The notes under the pieces were generated by a model that did no database searches, was not told the DNA's origin, and saw nothing but the letters and a program-made list of their open reading frames with translations. Source: VBDM01 sp035651815 (lineage in GTDB: Bacteria > Pseudomonadota > Gammaproteobacteria > Burkholderiales > SG8-39). From it: a stretch of DNA of 49,842 nt. Made by a program: the position numbers and the translations under genes. How positions within the stretch are numbered: the first letter of the stretch is position 1; every line of letters begins with the position of its first letter. Positions 16,785 to 24,489 of the stretch are shown one piece after another. The DNA is taken from assembly GCA_035651815.1 (NCBI GenBank), contig DASRFB010000007.1, positions 1-49,842 on the forward strand, given 5' to 3'.

Positions 16785-18413
16785 ATGCTGCGCGGCCTCA
16801 TGATGGACATGCCGCTGCTCGTCTCGTCGCTGATCGAGCACGCGGGCCTGTATCACGGCGACACCGAGATGGTGTCGCGCACCATCGAAGGGCCGATCCA
16901 CCGACATACCTACGCCGACGCGCGCCGGCGCGCGAAGCAGCTCGCGCAGGCGCTCGCGCGCCTCGGCGTGCGCGAGGGCGACCGCGTCGGCACGCTTGCC
17001 TGGAACGGCTTCCGGCACTACGAGCTCTACTTCGGCGTCTCGGGCATGGGCGCCGTCATCCATACCATCAATCCGCGCCTGTTCCCCGAGCAGCTGACCT
17101 ACATCGTCAACCACGCCGAGGACGCGTACGTCTTCTTCGACCTCACCTTCGCGCCGCTCGTGGAGAAGCTCGCTCCGCAGTGCAAGGCGGTGAAGGGCTG
17201 GGTCGCGATGACCGACCGCGCCCACATGCCCTCCGCGCAGATCCCGAAGCTCCTCTGCTACGAGGAGCTGATGGCGAAGGAGGACGGCGACTACGAGTGG
17301 CCGCAGCTCGACGAGCGCACCGCCGCGGGCCTTTGCTACAGCTCGGGCACGACCGGCAACCCGAAGGGCGTGCTCTACACGCACCGCAGCACCGTCCTGC
17401 ACGCCTACGCGTCCTCGCTGCCGGACGTGTTCAACTGCTCCTCGCGCTCGACCGTGCTCGCGGTCGTGCCGATGTTCCACGTCAACGCCTGGGGCATCCC
17501 GTATTTCGGGACGCTGAACGGCGCGAAGCTCGTGTTCCCCGGCGCCGCGCTCGACGGCAAGAGCCTGTACGAGCTGTTCGAGGGCGAGAAGGTGACCGCG
17601 TCGGCCGGCGTGCCCACCGTGTGGCTCGGGCTGCTCGCATACATGAAGGAGAACAGGCTGCGCTTCGGGACGCTCAAGACCGTCGTCGTCGGCGGCTCGG
17701 CGTGCCCGCCGGCGATGATCAAGGCCTTCCAGGACGAGTACGGCGTCGCGTGCCGCCACGCCTGGGGCATGACCGAGATGAGCCCGCTCGGCACGTTCTA
17801 CTCGCCGAAGAACCGGCACGACGCGCTGTCCGAAGGCGCGCGCCACCAGCTCGAGTGCAAGCAGGGACGCGCGATCTACGGCGTGCAGATGAAGATCGTC
17901 GACGGAGCGGGGAAGGAGCTGCCGCGCGACGGCAAGGCGTTCGGCGACCTGCTCGTGCGCGGGCCGTGGGTGCTGCGCGAGTACTTCAAGGGCGAGGGCG
18001 ATTCCTTGCGCGACGGGTGGTTCCCGACCGGCGACGTCGCCACCATCGACGCCGACGGCTACATGCAGATCACCGACCGCTCCAAGGACGTGATCAAGTC
18101 GGGCGGCGAGTGGATCAGCTCGATCGACCTCGAGAACATCGCCGTCGCGCACCCGGCGATCGCCGAGGCGGCGGTGATCGGCGTGCGCCACCCGAAATGG
18201 GACGAGCGGCCGCTCGTGGTCGCGGTCAAGAAGGCGGGCGCGAGCGTCACGCGCGAGGAGCTGCTCGCCTTCTACCAGGGCAAGGTCGCGAAGTGGTGGC
18301 TGCCCGACGACGTCGTGTTCGTCGAGCAGCTGCCGCACACCGCGACGGGCAAGCTGCTGAAGACCAAGCTGCGGCAGGACTTCAAGGACCACCGGCTGCC
18401 GGCCGGCAAGTAG
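16785..18413 (+). CDS. Medium/long-chain acyl-CoA synthetase (AMP-forming)
   Basis: The 542-residue protein is an adenylate-forming ligase. It shows the P-loop YSSGTTGNPKGVLYTHRS, the GMTEMSPLG motif and the hinge GWFPTGDVATIDADG. A C-terminal catalytic Lys region follows (HTATGKLLKTKL). The N-terminus MMDMPLLVSSLIEHAG resembles AlkK-like fatty acyl-CoA synthetases. It activates a carboxylic acid to its CoA thioester at the expense of ATP. A promoter at 16747-16775 precedes it. The enoyl-CoA hydratase begins one base after its stop codon, so the two are co-expressed. Confidence 0.9.
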   Translation: MLRGLMMDMPLLVSSLIEHAGLYHGDTEMVSRTIEGPIHRHTYADARRRAKQLAQALARLGVREGDRVGTLAWNGFRHYELYFGVSGMGAVIHTINPRLFPEQLTYIVNHAEDAYVFFDLTFAPLVEKLAPQCKAVKGWVAMTDRAHMPSAQIPKLLCYEELMAKEDGDYEWPQLDERTAAGLCYSSGTTGNPKGVLYTHRSTVLHAYASSLPDVFNCSSRSTVLAVVPMFHVNAWGIPYFGTLNGAKLVFPGAALDGKSLYELFEGEKVTASAGVPTVWLGLLAYMKENRLRFGTLKTVVVGGSACPPAMIKAFQDEYGVACRHAWGMTEMSPLGTFYSPKNRHDALSEGARHQLECKQGRAIYGVQMKIVDGAGKELPRDGKAFGDLLVRGPWVLREYFKGEGDSLRDGWFPTGDVATIDADGYMQITDRSKDVIKSGGEWISSIDLENIAVAHPAIAEAAVIGVRHPKWDERPLVVAVKKAGASVTREELLAFYQGKVAKWWLPDDVVFVEQLPHTATGKLLKTKLRQDFKDHRLPAGK

Positions 18414-18414
18414 C

Positions 18415-19182
18415 GTGGACACGATCCTCACCGAGCGCGACGGCGGCGTGCTTCGCATCGAGCTGAACCGCCCCGAGAAGAAGAACGCGATCACGATCGC
18501 GATGTACCAGGCGCTCGGCGACGCGCTGCATTCGGCGTCCGGCGACGGCGCGGTGCGCGCCGTCCTCCTGCACGGGAAGCCCGAGGTCTTCTGCAGCGGC
18601 AACGATGTCTCCGATTTCCTCGCCGCTCCGCCGCGCAGCGAGGACTTCGCGCCGTTCCGCTTCCTGCGCATCCTGGGGCAATTCGACAAGCCGCTGGTCG
18701 CGGCCGTGAGCGGCGCGGCGATCGGCATCGGCACGACGATGCTGCTGCACTGCGACCTCGTGTACGCCGCCGCCGGGAGCCGTTTCCAGCTGCCTTTCGC
18801 GAGCCTGGGCCTCGTGCCCGAGGCCGCGTCGAGCCTCCTGCTGCCGCGCCTCGCCGGATGGCAGAAGGCCGCCGAGCTGCTGATGCTGGGCGAGCCGTTC
18901 GGCGCCGAGGCCGCGCGCGACATCGGCCTGGTGAACGAGGTCGTCGCGCCGCAAGCCCTGCTCGAGACCGCGCGCGCGAAGGCGCTCGCGCTCGCCGCGA
19001 AGCCGCCCGCGGCGATGCGCGCGACCAAGGCGCTGATGAAGCAGGCGGTGCTCGCCGAAGTCGAGCAGACCATGACGCGCGAGGTGAAGACCTTCGGCGA
19101 GCGGCTGGCCTCGCCCGAGGCGAAGGAGGCGCTCAGCGCCTTCCTCGAGAAGCGCAAGCCGGACTTCTCGAAATTCAGCTAG
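18415..19182 (+). CDS. Enoyl-CoA hydratase/isomerase
   Basis: The 255-residue crotonase-fold protein starts with GTG one base after the synthetase stop. It has the family N-terminus GVLRIELNRPEKKNAI, the oxyanion-hole segment FCSGNDVSDF, and VSGAAIGIGTTMLLHCDLVYA. A catalytic Glu is likely in LGLVPEAAS. It probably hydrates enoyl-CoA in the same pathway as the neighbouring synthetase, SDR and thiolase. The second catalytic Glu of classical hydratases is not clear, so isomerase activity is possible. Confidence 0.88.
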   Translation: MDTILTERDGGVLRIELNRPEKKNAITIAMYQALGDALHSASGDGAVRAVLLHGKPEVFCSGNDVSDFLAAPPRSEDFAPFRFLRILGQFDKPLVAAVSGAAIGIGTTMLLHCDLVYAAAGSRFQLPFASLGLVPEAASSLLLPRLAGWQKAAELLMLGEPFGAEAARDIGLVNEVVAPQALLETARAKALALAAKPPAAMRATKALMKQAVLAEVEQTMTREVKTFGERLASPEAKEALSAFLEKRKPDFSKFS

Positions 19183-19210
19183 CGTAGCCGCACCACGAAA
19201 CGGCGTCCTT

Positions 19211-19227
19211 ACCGTACGGTGTAGAAT
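19211..19227 (+). promoter_or_regulatory. Putative operator and -10 of hicBA
   Basis: A perfect 10-bp palindrome ACCGTACGGT at 19211-19220 abuts a -10-like TAGAAT at 19222-19227, seven bases before the hicB start. This position suits autoregulation of a toxin-antitoxin operon. No strong -35 is seen. The leader would be very short. Confidence 0.5.
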
Positions 19228-19233
19228 TCAGCG

Positions 19234-19449
19234 ATGACTCGCCAGTTCGACGTCGTAGTAGAACGGGATTCCGACGGCTACTTCGTGGCTTCGGTACCAG
19301 CGCTCCCCGGGTGCCATACCCAGGCGAAGTCCCTTGACGATCTCATGGCGCGCATTCGCGAAGCCATTGAGCTCTGCCTGGAAGTACAGGGTCAGCCGGT
19401 TGACGATCTCGATTTCGTTGGGGTTCAGCGGGTGACCGTGCAGGCATGA
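19234..19449 (+). CDS. hicB: HicB-family antitoxin
   Basis: The 71-residue protein has the partial RNase H-like HicB domain: VVERDSDGYFVASVPALPGC followed by AIELCLEVQG. It should neutralise the HicA mRNA interferase encoded next. It ends at VQRVTVQA without the C-terminal ribbon-helix-helix or HTH domain found in longer HicB proteins, so DNA binding would need the complex or another protein. The stop overlaps hicA by 4 bp. The order is antitoxin first, the reverse of the classic hicAB operon. Base composition is lower in GC than the flanks, suggesting transfer. Confidence 0.88.
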   Translation: MTRQFDVVVERDSDGYFVASVPALPGCHTQAKSLDDLMARIREAIELCLEVQGQPVDDLDFVGVQRVTVQA

Positions 19450-19670
19450 CCGCCTTACCCAGCATCACCGGCAAGGGTCTTGTTGGGGTGCTGAAGAAAG
19501 CCGGGTTTCAGGTTATGCGCGTTAAGGGAAGCCATCACTTTTTGCGGCACCAGGACGGGCGAACGACCGTCGTACCGGTTCACTCGGGCGAGACGATCGG
19601 CCCAGGGCTTCTCTCAAAGATTCTTCGCGACTGCGATCTGACCCGCGAGGACGTTCACAAGCTTCTCTAG
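19446..19670 (+). CDS. hicA: HicA-family mRNA interferase toxin
   Basis: The 74-residue protein is a dsRBD-like HicA toxin. GKGLVGVLKKAGF is the N-terminal helix, and the catalytic His lies in VKGSHHFLRH; the C-terminal HSGETIGPGLLSKIL is typical. HicA cleaves mRNA during stress when freed from HicB. Length and residues are complete, so it is probably functional. It is translationally coupled to hicB and is followed 9 bp later by an SDR gene, which may be read through from the same transcript. Confidence 0.9.
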   Translation: MTALPSITGKGLVGVLKKAGFQVMRVKGSHHFLRHQDGRTTVVPVHSGETIGPGLLSKILRDCDLTREDVHKLL

Positions 19671-19679
19671 CTCCGAATC

Positions 19680-20501
19680 ATGAGCCTGAAAGGCAAGACG
19701 CTTTTCGTCACCGGCGCCTCGCGCGGCATCGGCCTCGCGATAGCGCTGCGCGCGGCGCGCGACGGCGCGAACATCGTGGTGGCGGCGAAGACCACCGAGC
19801 CGCATCCCAAGCTCCCGGGCACGATCTACACCGCGGCCGAGGAGATCGAGAAGGCGGGCGGCAAGGCATTGCCCCTCGCGCTCGACATCCGCGACGACGC
19901 GGCGGTGCAGCAGGCCGCGGCGAAGGCGGCCGAGACCTTCGGCGGCATCGATATCCTCGTGAACAACGCGAGCGCGATCAATCTCACCGGGACGCTCGCG
20001 ACGCCGATGAAGCGCTTCGACCTCATGTTCGGCGTGAACGTGCGCGGCACCTACTGCTGCTCGCAGGCCTGCCTGCCGTACCTGAAGGAGGCGGCGAACC
20101 CGCACATCCTGACGCTCTCGCCGCCCCTCAACATGAAGCCGAAATGGTTCAAGGACCACGTCGCCTACACCATGGCGAAGTACGGGATGAGCATGTGCGT
20201 GCTCGGCATGGCCGAGGAGTTCCGGGGCGACGGCGTCGCGGTGAACGCGCTGTGGCCGCGCACCGTGATCCAGACGGCGGCGATCGCCATGCTCGGGGGG
20301 CTGGTGAAGCCGGAGAACTGCCGCCGGCCCGAGATCGTCGCCGACGCGGCTTACATCGTGCTGAACCGGGACAGCCGCCGCCACACCGGCAACTTCTACG
20401 TGGACGACGAGGTGCTGGCGGCCGAGGGCGTCACCGACCTCGAGCGCTACGCCCTGGTCCCGGGCAAAGCCCGGCTGCTGCCGGACTTCTTTCTGGATTA
20501 A
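19680..20501 (+). CDS. HSDL2-like short-chain dehydrogenase
   Basis: The 273-residue SDR has TGASRGIG at the N-terminus, an inserted loop with AAKTTEPHPKLPGTIY, NNASAINLTGT, and the catalytic YTMAKYG. The insert and the late ALWPRTVIQTAA are typical of the HSDL2/citronellol dehydrogenase-like branch. Substrate is unknown, probably a lipophilic alcohol or hydroxyacyl compound. It lies between hicA and the molybdenum hydroxylase unit; the 44-bp gap to the next gene contains AGGAGGA and little else. Confidence 0.87.
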   Translation: MSLKGKTLFVTGASRGIGLAIALRAARDGANIVVAAKTTEPHPKLPGTIYTAAEEIEKAGGKALPLALDIRDDAAVQQAAAKAAETFGGIDILVNNASAINLTGTLATPMKRFDLMFGVNVRGTYCCSQACLPYLKEAANPHILTLSPPLNMKPKWFKDHVAYTMAKYGMSMCVLGMAEEFRGDGVAVNALWPRTVIQTAAIAMLGGLVKPENCRRPEIVADAAYIVLNRDSRRHTGNFYVDDEVLAAEGVTDLERYALVPGKARLLPDFFLD

Positions 20502-20545
20502 TATTGCCGGGCCGACTCAATCCCAGCTTTCAGGAGGAGAACCCG

Positions 20546-21025
20546 ATGATCAAACTGACCGTCAACGGCAAGCCGCGCTCGGCCGACGTCGAGCCCGAGA
20601 TGCCGCTGCTTTGGGTGCTGCGCGACGTCCTCGACGTCAAGGGCCCGAAATTCGGCTGCGGCATCGCGCAGTGCGGGGCGTGCACCGTGCACGTGAACGG
20701 CGAGCCGGTGCGCTCGTGCTCGTTCCCGGTCTCGGCCGCGGCGGGCAAGCGGATCACGACGATCGAGGGGCTGTCCGCGAACGGCAAGCCGCACCCGGTG
20801 CAGACCGCGTGGATCGAGCACCAGGTGCCGCAGTGCGGCTACTGCCAGGGCGGCCAGATGATGGTCGCCGCGGCGCTGCTGAAGAAGAACCCGAACCCCA
20901 GCGACAAGGACATCGACGAGGCGATGACCAACATCTGCCGCTGCGGCACGTATGCGCGCATGCGCGAGGCGGTCCACGCCGCGGCGAAGGGCGGGCGCGG
21001 CGCGAAGAAGCCGGTGAAGGCGTGA
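20546..21025 (+). CDS. 2Fe-2S subunit of periplasmic molybdenum hydroxylase (IorA type)
   Basis: The 159-residue protein has two iron-sulfur domains of the xanthine oxidase family. The plant-type ferredoxin cluster is CGIAQCGACTVHV with a later Cys, and the helical domain carries QCGYCQGGQMM and NICRCGTY. It transfers electrons from the Moco subunit next door. Isoquinoline 1-oxidoreductase alpha is the nearest named relative, but substrate is unknown. AGGAGGA stands before ATG at 20546. No signal peptide is present; export is probably by hitch-hiking on the Tat-tagged large subunit. Confidence 0.9.
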   Translation: MIKLTVNGKPRSADVEPEMPLLWVLRDVLDVKGPKFGCGIAQCGACTVHVNGEPVRSCSFPVSAAAGKRITTIEGLSANGKPHPVQTAWIEHQVPQCGYCQGGQMMVAAALLKKNPNPSDKDIDEAMTNICRCGTYARMREAVHAAAKGGRGAKKPVKA

Positions 21026-21035
21026 GGAGACGACC

Positions 21036-23210
21036 ATGACGACTAAATTCGCTTCCTCCCGCAGGACGTTCCTGAAGCAGTCGGCCGCCGTCGGCGGCGG
21101 GCTCGCGGTCGGCTTCCACGTGCCGTCGGTGCTCGCGCAGGGCAACGGCGCCAAGGGCGCCGAGATCAACGGCTGGGTCGTGGTGCGGCCCGACGAGACC
21201 GTGATCATCCGCTACGCCCGCGCCGAGATGGGGCAGGGCAGCAAGACCTCGGCGCCGATGCTGGTCGCCGAGGAGCTCGAGTGCGACTGGAGCAATGTCC
21301 GGATCGAGCAGGTGCTCGCGAGCGAGAACCTCCGCCACAAGCGTGCCTGGGGCGACATGGCCTCGGTCGGCTCGCGCACGATCCGCAACTCGCAGGAGTA
21401 CCTGCGCAAGGCCGGCGCCACCGCGCGCGAGATGCTGATCGCCGCCGCGGCGCAGAAGTGGGACGTGCCGGCGTCGGAGTGCAAGGCCTCGAACGGCATG
21501 GTGACGCACTCGAGCGGCCGCAAGCTCTCCTACGGCAAGCTCGCGAACGACGCGGCGAAGCTCGAGCCGCCGAAGGACGTGAAGCTGAAGGACCCGAAGG
21601 AGTGGAAGATCGCCGGCAAGCCGATGAAGCGCGTCGACATCCCCGACACGGCGATGGGCCGGCAGCGCTACGGCATCGACGTGCAGATGAAGGGCATGCT
21701 CTACGCCGCGGTCGCGCAGTCCCCGGTTTTCGGCGGCAAGGTGCGCAGCATGGACGCGTCCAAGGCCGAAGGCCGGCGCGGCGTGAAGAAGGTGGTCAAC
21801 CTCGACACCTTCGTCGCGGTGATCGCCGACAACTGGTGGCGCGCGAAGGAAGCGCTGAAGCTCGTCCAGGTCGACTGGGACACGGGCGCGAACGGCAACG
21901 CCTCGAGCGCGACCCTGATGGACTTTTACCGCGCCGGGCTCGACGCGACGCAGGACATCGCCGTCGCGCGCAAGGTCGGCGACGTCGACCAGGCGCTCGG
22001 CTCGGGCGGCAAGGTGCTCGAGGCCGAGTACTTCACGCCCTACCTCGCGCACTCGACGCTCGAGCCGCAGAACTGCACGGTGCTGATCAAGGACGGCAAG
22101 GTCGACGTCTGGGTGCCGACGCAGAACGCCGAGGCCTCGCTCGCGACCGCGGCCGCGACCGCGGGCGTCCCGCTCGACGCGGTCATGGTGCACCCGATGC
22201 AGCTCGGCGGCGGCTTCGGCCGGCGCGGCGGCGGGCAGGATTTCGTCCGCATCGGCGTCGCCGTGGCGAAGGCCATGCCCGGCACGCCGGTCAAGACGCT
22301 GTGGAGCCGCGAGGAGGACACGCAGCACGACCTCTACCGCCCCGCGAGCCTGGTGCGCATGAAGGGCGCGCTCGACGCGAGCGGCAACCCGGTCGCGTGG
22401 TACTCGCGCGTGTCGTCGACCTCGATCATCGCGACGTTGACGCGGCTGCCGCTCAAGCCGCCGCTCGCGCCCGCCGAGGGTGTGGACCCGCAAGCGGTGG
22501 CGTCGATCTTCGACATCCCGCACGCGATCCCGAACATCCGCGTCGAGTACGCGCAGAGGAACGCGCACGTCCCGGTCGGGTTCTGGCGCACGGTGGGCCA
22601 CTCGCAGAACCCGTTCGTGCGCGAGTCGTTCATGGACGAGCTCGCGCTCGCCGCGGGCAAGGACCCGTTCGAGTTCCGCCGCGCGCTGCTGCAGAAGGCG
22701 CCGAAGGACCTCGGCATCCTCGAGGCGACGGCGAAGGCGGCCAACTGGGGCAGCCCGCTGCCGGCGGGCGTGTTCCGCGGCATCGCCGAGACCGAGGCGT
22801 ACGGCAGCTACACCTGCGCCGTGGCCGAGCTCTCGGTGAACGACAAGGGCGTGGTGAAGATCCACCGCCTCGTGCTCGGCATCGACCCGGGGTACGCGGT
22901 GAACCCCGACAACATCGTCGCGCAGATGCAGGGCAGCGCGGTGTTCATGCTGACGGCCATGTTCTGGGGCAAGATCACGATCAAGGACGGGCGCGTCGAG
23001 CAGTCGAACTTCCACGACTACCGCATGATGCGGCTGCGCGAGATGCCCAAGGTCGAGGTCGTGCTCGCGCCCTCGGGCGGCTTCTGGGGCGGCGTCGGCG
23101 AGCCCGGCCAGGCGTCGATCGCGCCGGCGGTGTGCAACGCGATCTACGCCGCGACCGGCAAGCGCATCCGCTCGCTGCCGCTCATGGACCAAGGGATCTC
23201 GATGGCTTGA
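21036..23210 (+). CDS. Molybdopterin-binding subunit of periplasmic hydroxylase (IorB type)
   Basis: The 724-residue protein begins with a Tat signal (SRRTFLKQSAAVGGG) ending near VLAQ. It carries Moco-binding motifs such as LGGGFGRRGGGQDF, HSTLEPQNC and the late catalytic-Glu loop GGVGEPGQASIAP. It hydroxylates an N-heterocycle or aldehyde in the periplasm, passing electrons through the 2Fe-2S subunit. Family members of this type lack an FAD domain and commonly use a cytochrome c acceptor. Here the next gene, soxX, starts inside its stop codon, so a Sox-type cytochrome is the natural candidate acceptor. Confidence 0.9.
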   Translation: MTTKFASSRRTFLKQSAAVGGGLAVGFHVPSVLAQGNGAKGAEINGWVVVRPDETVIIRYARAEMGQGSKTSAPMLVAEELECDWSNVRIEQVLASENLRHKRAWGDMASVGSRTIRNSQEYLRKAGATAREMLIAAAAQKWDVPASECKASNGMVTHSSGRKLSYGKLANDAAKLEPPKDVKLKDPKEWKIAGKPMKRVDIPDTAMGRQRYGIDVQMKGMLYAAVAQSPVFGGKVRSMDASKAEGRRGVKKVVNLDTFVAVIADNWWRAKEALKLVQVDWDTGANGNASSATLMDFYRAGLDATQDIAVARKVGDVDQALGSGGKVLEAEYFTPYLAHSTLEPQNCTVLIKDGKVDVWVPTQNAEASLATAAATAGVPLDAVMVHPMQLGGGFGRRGGGQDFVRIGVAVAKAMPGTPVKTLWSREEDTQHDLYRPASLVRMKGALDASGNPVAWYSRVSSTSIIATLTRLPLKPPLAPAEGVDPQAVASIFDIPHAIPNIRVEYAQRNAHVPVGFWRTVGHSQNPFVRESFMDELALAAGKDPFEFRRALLQKAPKDLGILEATAKAANWGSPLPAGVFRGIAETEAYGSYTCAVAELSVNDKGVVKIHRLVLGIDPGYAVNPDNIVAQMQGSAVFMLTAMFWGKITIKDGRVEQSNFHDYRMMRLREMPKVEVVLAPSGGFWGGVGEPGQASIAPAVCNAIYAATGKRIRSLPLMDQGISMA

Positions 23211-23671
23211 GCAAGGTCGCGCGGCTGATTCTCGCGGCGCTCGCCGGCGTGCTTTCGCCGGTGCTCGCGGCGCAGGCCGAAGGCCTGGTGAAGTACGAGG
23301 TCGAGGGCGACGCGATCCCCGCGCCGCTCGTCCGGGAACCGGGCGACGCGGCGCGCGGTCGGAAAATCGTGCTCGACCGCTCGGTCGGCGGCTGCGTGCT
23401 GTGCCACGCGTTCCCGGAGCCCGAGCCGCGCTTCATGGGCGACATCGGCCCTCCCCTCGCGGGCGTCGGCGCGCGGCTCTCCGCGGGGCAGCTGCGACTG
23501 CGCGTGGTCGACCAGAGCCGCATCGATCCGAGGACGCCCATGCCCGCGTACTACCGCACCGAATGCCTCTACGACGTCGCGAGCGGCTACCGCGGCAAGC
23601 CGATCCTCGACGCGCAGCAGGTCGAGGACGTGGTCGCCTACCTGCGCACGCTGCGTGGAGCGCGGCGGTGA
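23207..23671 (+). CDS. soxX: SoxX-like monohaem cytochrome c
   Basis: The 154-residue protein has a signal peptide ending near VLAAQA and a single haem site CVLCH at residues 63-67. The SoxX signature GDIGPPLAGVG follows, a Met ligand lies in MPAYY (Met112), and the end reads LDAQQVEDVVAYLRTL. SoxX pairs with SoxA to join thiosulfate to the SoxY cysteine. The start is TTG at 23207, overlapping the Moco-subunit stop. Its stop lies in the first copy of a 23-bp triplicate. Coupling to a molybdenum hydroxylase rather than to soxB is unusual. Confidence 0.88.
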   Translation: MSKVARLILAALAGVLSPVLAAQAEGLVKYEVEGDAIPAPLVREPGDAARGRKIVLDRSVGGCVLCHAFPEPEPRFMGDIGPPLAGVGARLSAGQLRLRVVDQSRIDPRTPMPAYYRTECLYDVASGYRGKPILDAQQVEDVVAYLRTLRGARR

Positions 23672-23721
23672 AACGGCGTGGAGCGCGGCGGTGAAACGGC
23701 GCGGAGCGCGGCGGTGAAGCG
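23653..23721 (+). repeat. 23-bp unit in three tandem copies forming two minicistrons
   Basis: Copies run 23653-23675, 23676-23698 and 23699-23721, the third with two substitutions. Each contains GGCGGTGAA, in which a TGA stop overlaps a GTG start. The soxX stop (23669-23671) overlaps GTG at 23668. That start opens an 8-codon frame (VKRRGARR) whose stop overlaps GTG at 23691. The second frame encodes the same peptide and its stop overlaps the soxY GTG at 23714. The ancestral state was probably a direct soxX-soxY overlap. Confidence 0.85.
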
Positions 23722-24169
23722 CCGCGAGTTCATCGCCGCCGCGGCCTCGCTCGCGCTCGCACCCGGCGCGGTGCGCGCGCAGGAGAACCCGATCGCGCCG
23801 ATCGACCCGAAGGACCCCGACGTCCAGTCGGTGACGAAAGGCGCGCCGATCCGCTCCGGCCGCGTGAAGCTCGAGCTGCCGCCGCTCGCCGACAACGGCA
23901 ACTCGGTCGCGATGAAGCTCACGGTCGAGAGCCCGATGACGCCGCAGGACCACGTGCGCGCGGTGCACCTCTTTTCCGAGCGCAACCCGGTGCGGCACAT
24001 GGCGGCGTTCCACCTCGGGCCGAAGAGCGGGCGCGCGGAGATCGCCTCGCGCATACGCCTCGCGGGAAGCCAGAAGATCGTCGCGCTCGCCGAGATGTCG
24101 GACGGCTCGTTCTGGGCGGGTTCGGCGTCGGTGGTGGTCACGCTGTCCGCCTGCCTGGACGAATCCTGA
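23714..24169 (+). CDS. soxY: SoxY-like sulfur carrier with noncanonical C-terminus
   Basis: The 151-residue protein has a Tat-type signal (KRREFIAAAASLALAP), then the SoxY domain with VKLELPPLADNGNSVAMKLT and an Ig-like C-terminal part. Canonical SoxY ends in Gly-Gly-Cys-Gly-Gly, the swinging sulfur-carrier arm. Here the end is VTLSACLDES, with one Cys at position 147 and four residues after it. Chemistry at that Cys may be kept or altered. GTG at 23714 is chosen for the Tat motif; an in-frame GTG at 23678 would add 12 residues from the tandem repeat. Confidence 0.85.
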   Translation: MKRREFIAAAASLALAPGAVRAQENPIAPIDPKDPDVQSVTKGAPIRSGRVKLELPPLADNGNSVAMKLTVESPMTPQDHVRAVHLFSERNPVRHMAAFHLGPKSGRAEIASRIRLAGSQKIVALAEMSDGSFWAGSASVVVTLSACLDES

Positions 24170-24171
24170 TC

Positions 24172-24489
24172 ATGGCCGCGCGCATCCAGGTCCCCCAGCA
24201 GGCGAAGCGCGGCGAGCCGATGCCGGTGCGGATCATCGTCCAGCACCCGATGGAGACCGGCTACCGCCACGACGAGGTCGGCCACCCGATCAAGCGCAAT
24301 GTCATCCACGAGCTCTCGTGCCGCTACAACGGCGCCGAGGTGTTCCGCGCGGATCTTTCCTCCGGGATCGCGGCCAATCCCTACATCCAGTTCTTTACCG
24401 TCGCCGACGCGAGCGGCGTGCTCGAGTTCTCGTGGATCGACGACGAAGGCGTGCGCGGCTCGGAGCGCGCGCCGGTCGTGGTGGCATGA
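24172..24489 (+). CDS. soxZ: SoxZ-like partner of SoxY
   Basis: The 105-residue protein carries the SoxZ fold signatures QAKRGEPMPVRIIVQHPMET, GHPIKRNVIHELSCRYNG, IAANPYIQFF and a final FSWIDDEG. SoxZ forms the SoxYZ heterodimer and is carried to the periplasm with SoxY, so the absence of a signal peptide is expected. It begins 2 bp after the soxY stop, and its own stop overlaps the soxA start by 4 bp. Confidence 0.9.
   Translation: MAARIQVPQQAKRGEPMPVRIIVQHPMETGYRHDEVGHPIKRNVIHELSCRYNGAEVFRADLSSGIAANPYIQFFTVADASGVLEFSWIDDEGVRGSERAPVVVA

Noticed and set aside
14770..16803. Very long open frame on the plus strand opposite the thiolase, SDR and thioesterase
   Set aside because: It is an Arg/Ala/Asp/His-rich antisense frame produced by high GC; the minus-strand genes carry complete family motifs and proper overlaps.
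20754..23192. 812-codon minus-strand open frame opposite the Moco subunit
   Set aside because: Composition (His/Arg/Asp/Leu-rich, no domains) is that of an antisense shadow; the plus strand encodes a clear molybdenum hydroxylase.
23678..23713. Upstream GTG (23678) as the soxY start
   Set aside because: It would add 12 residues from the tandem repeat before the Tat motif; GTG at 23714 gives a normal twin-arginine signal.
24140..24169. Frameshift as the cause of the missing SoxY GGCGG arm
   Set aside because: The other frames give no Gly-Gly-Cys-Gly-Gly, and the soxZ start follows 2 bp later in normal operon order, so the ending seems genuine.
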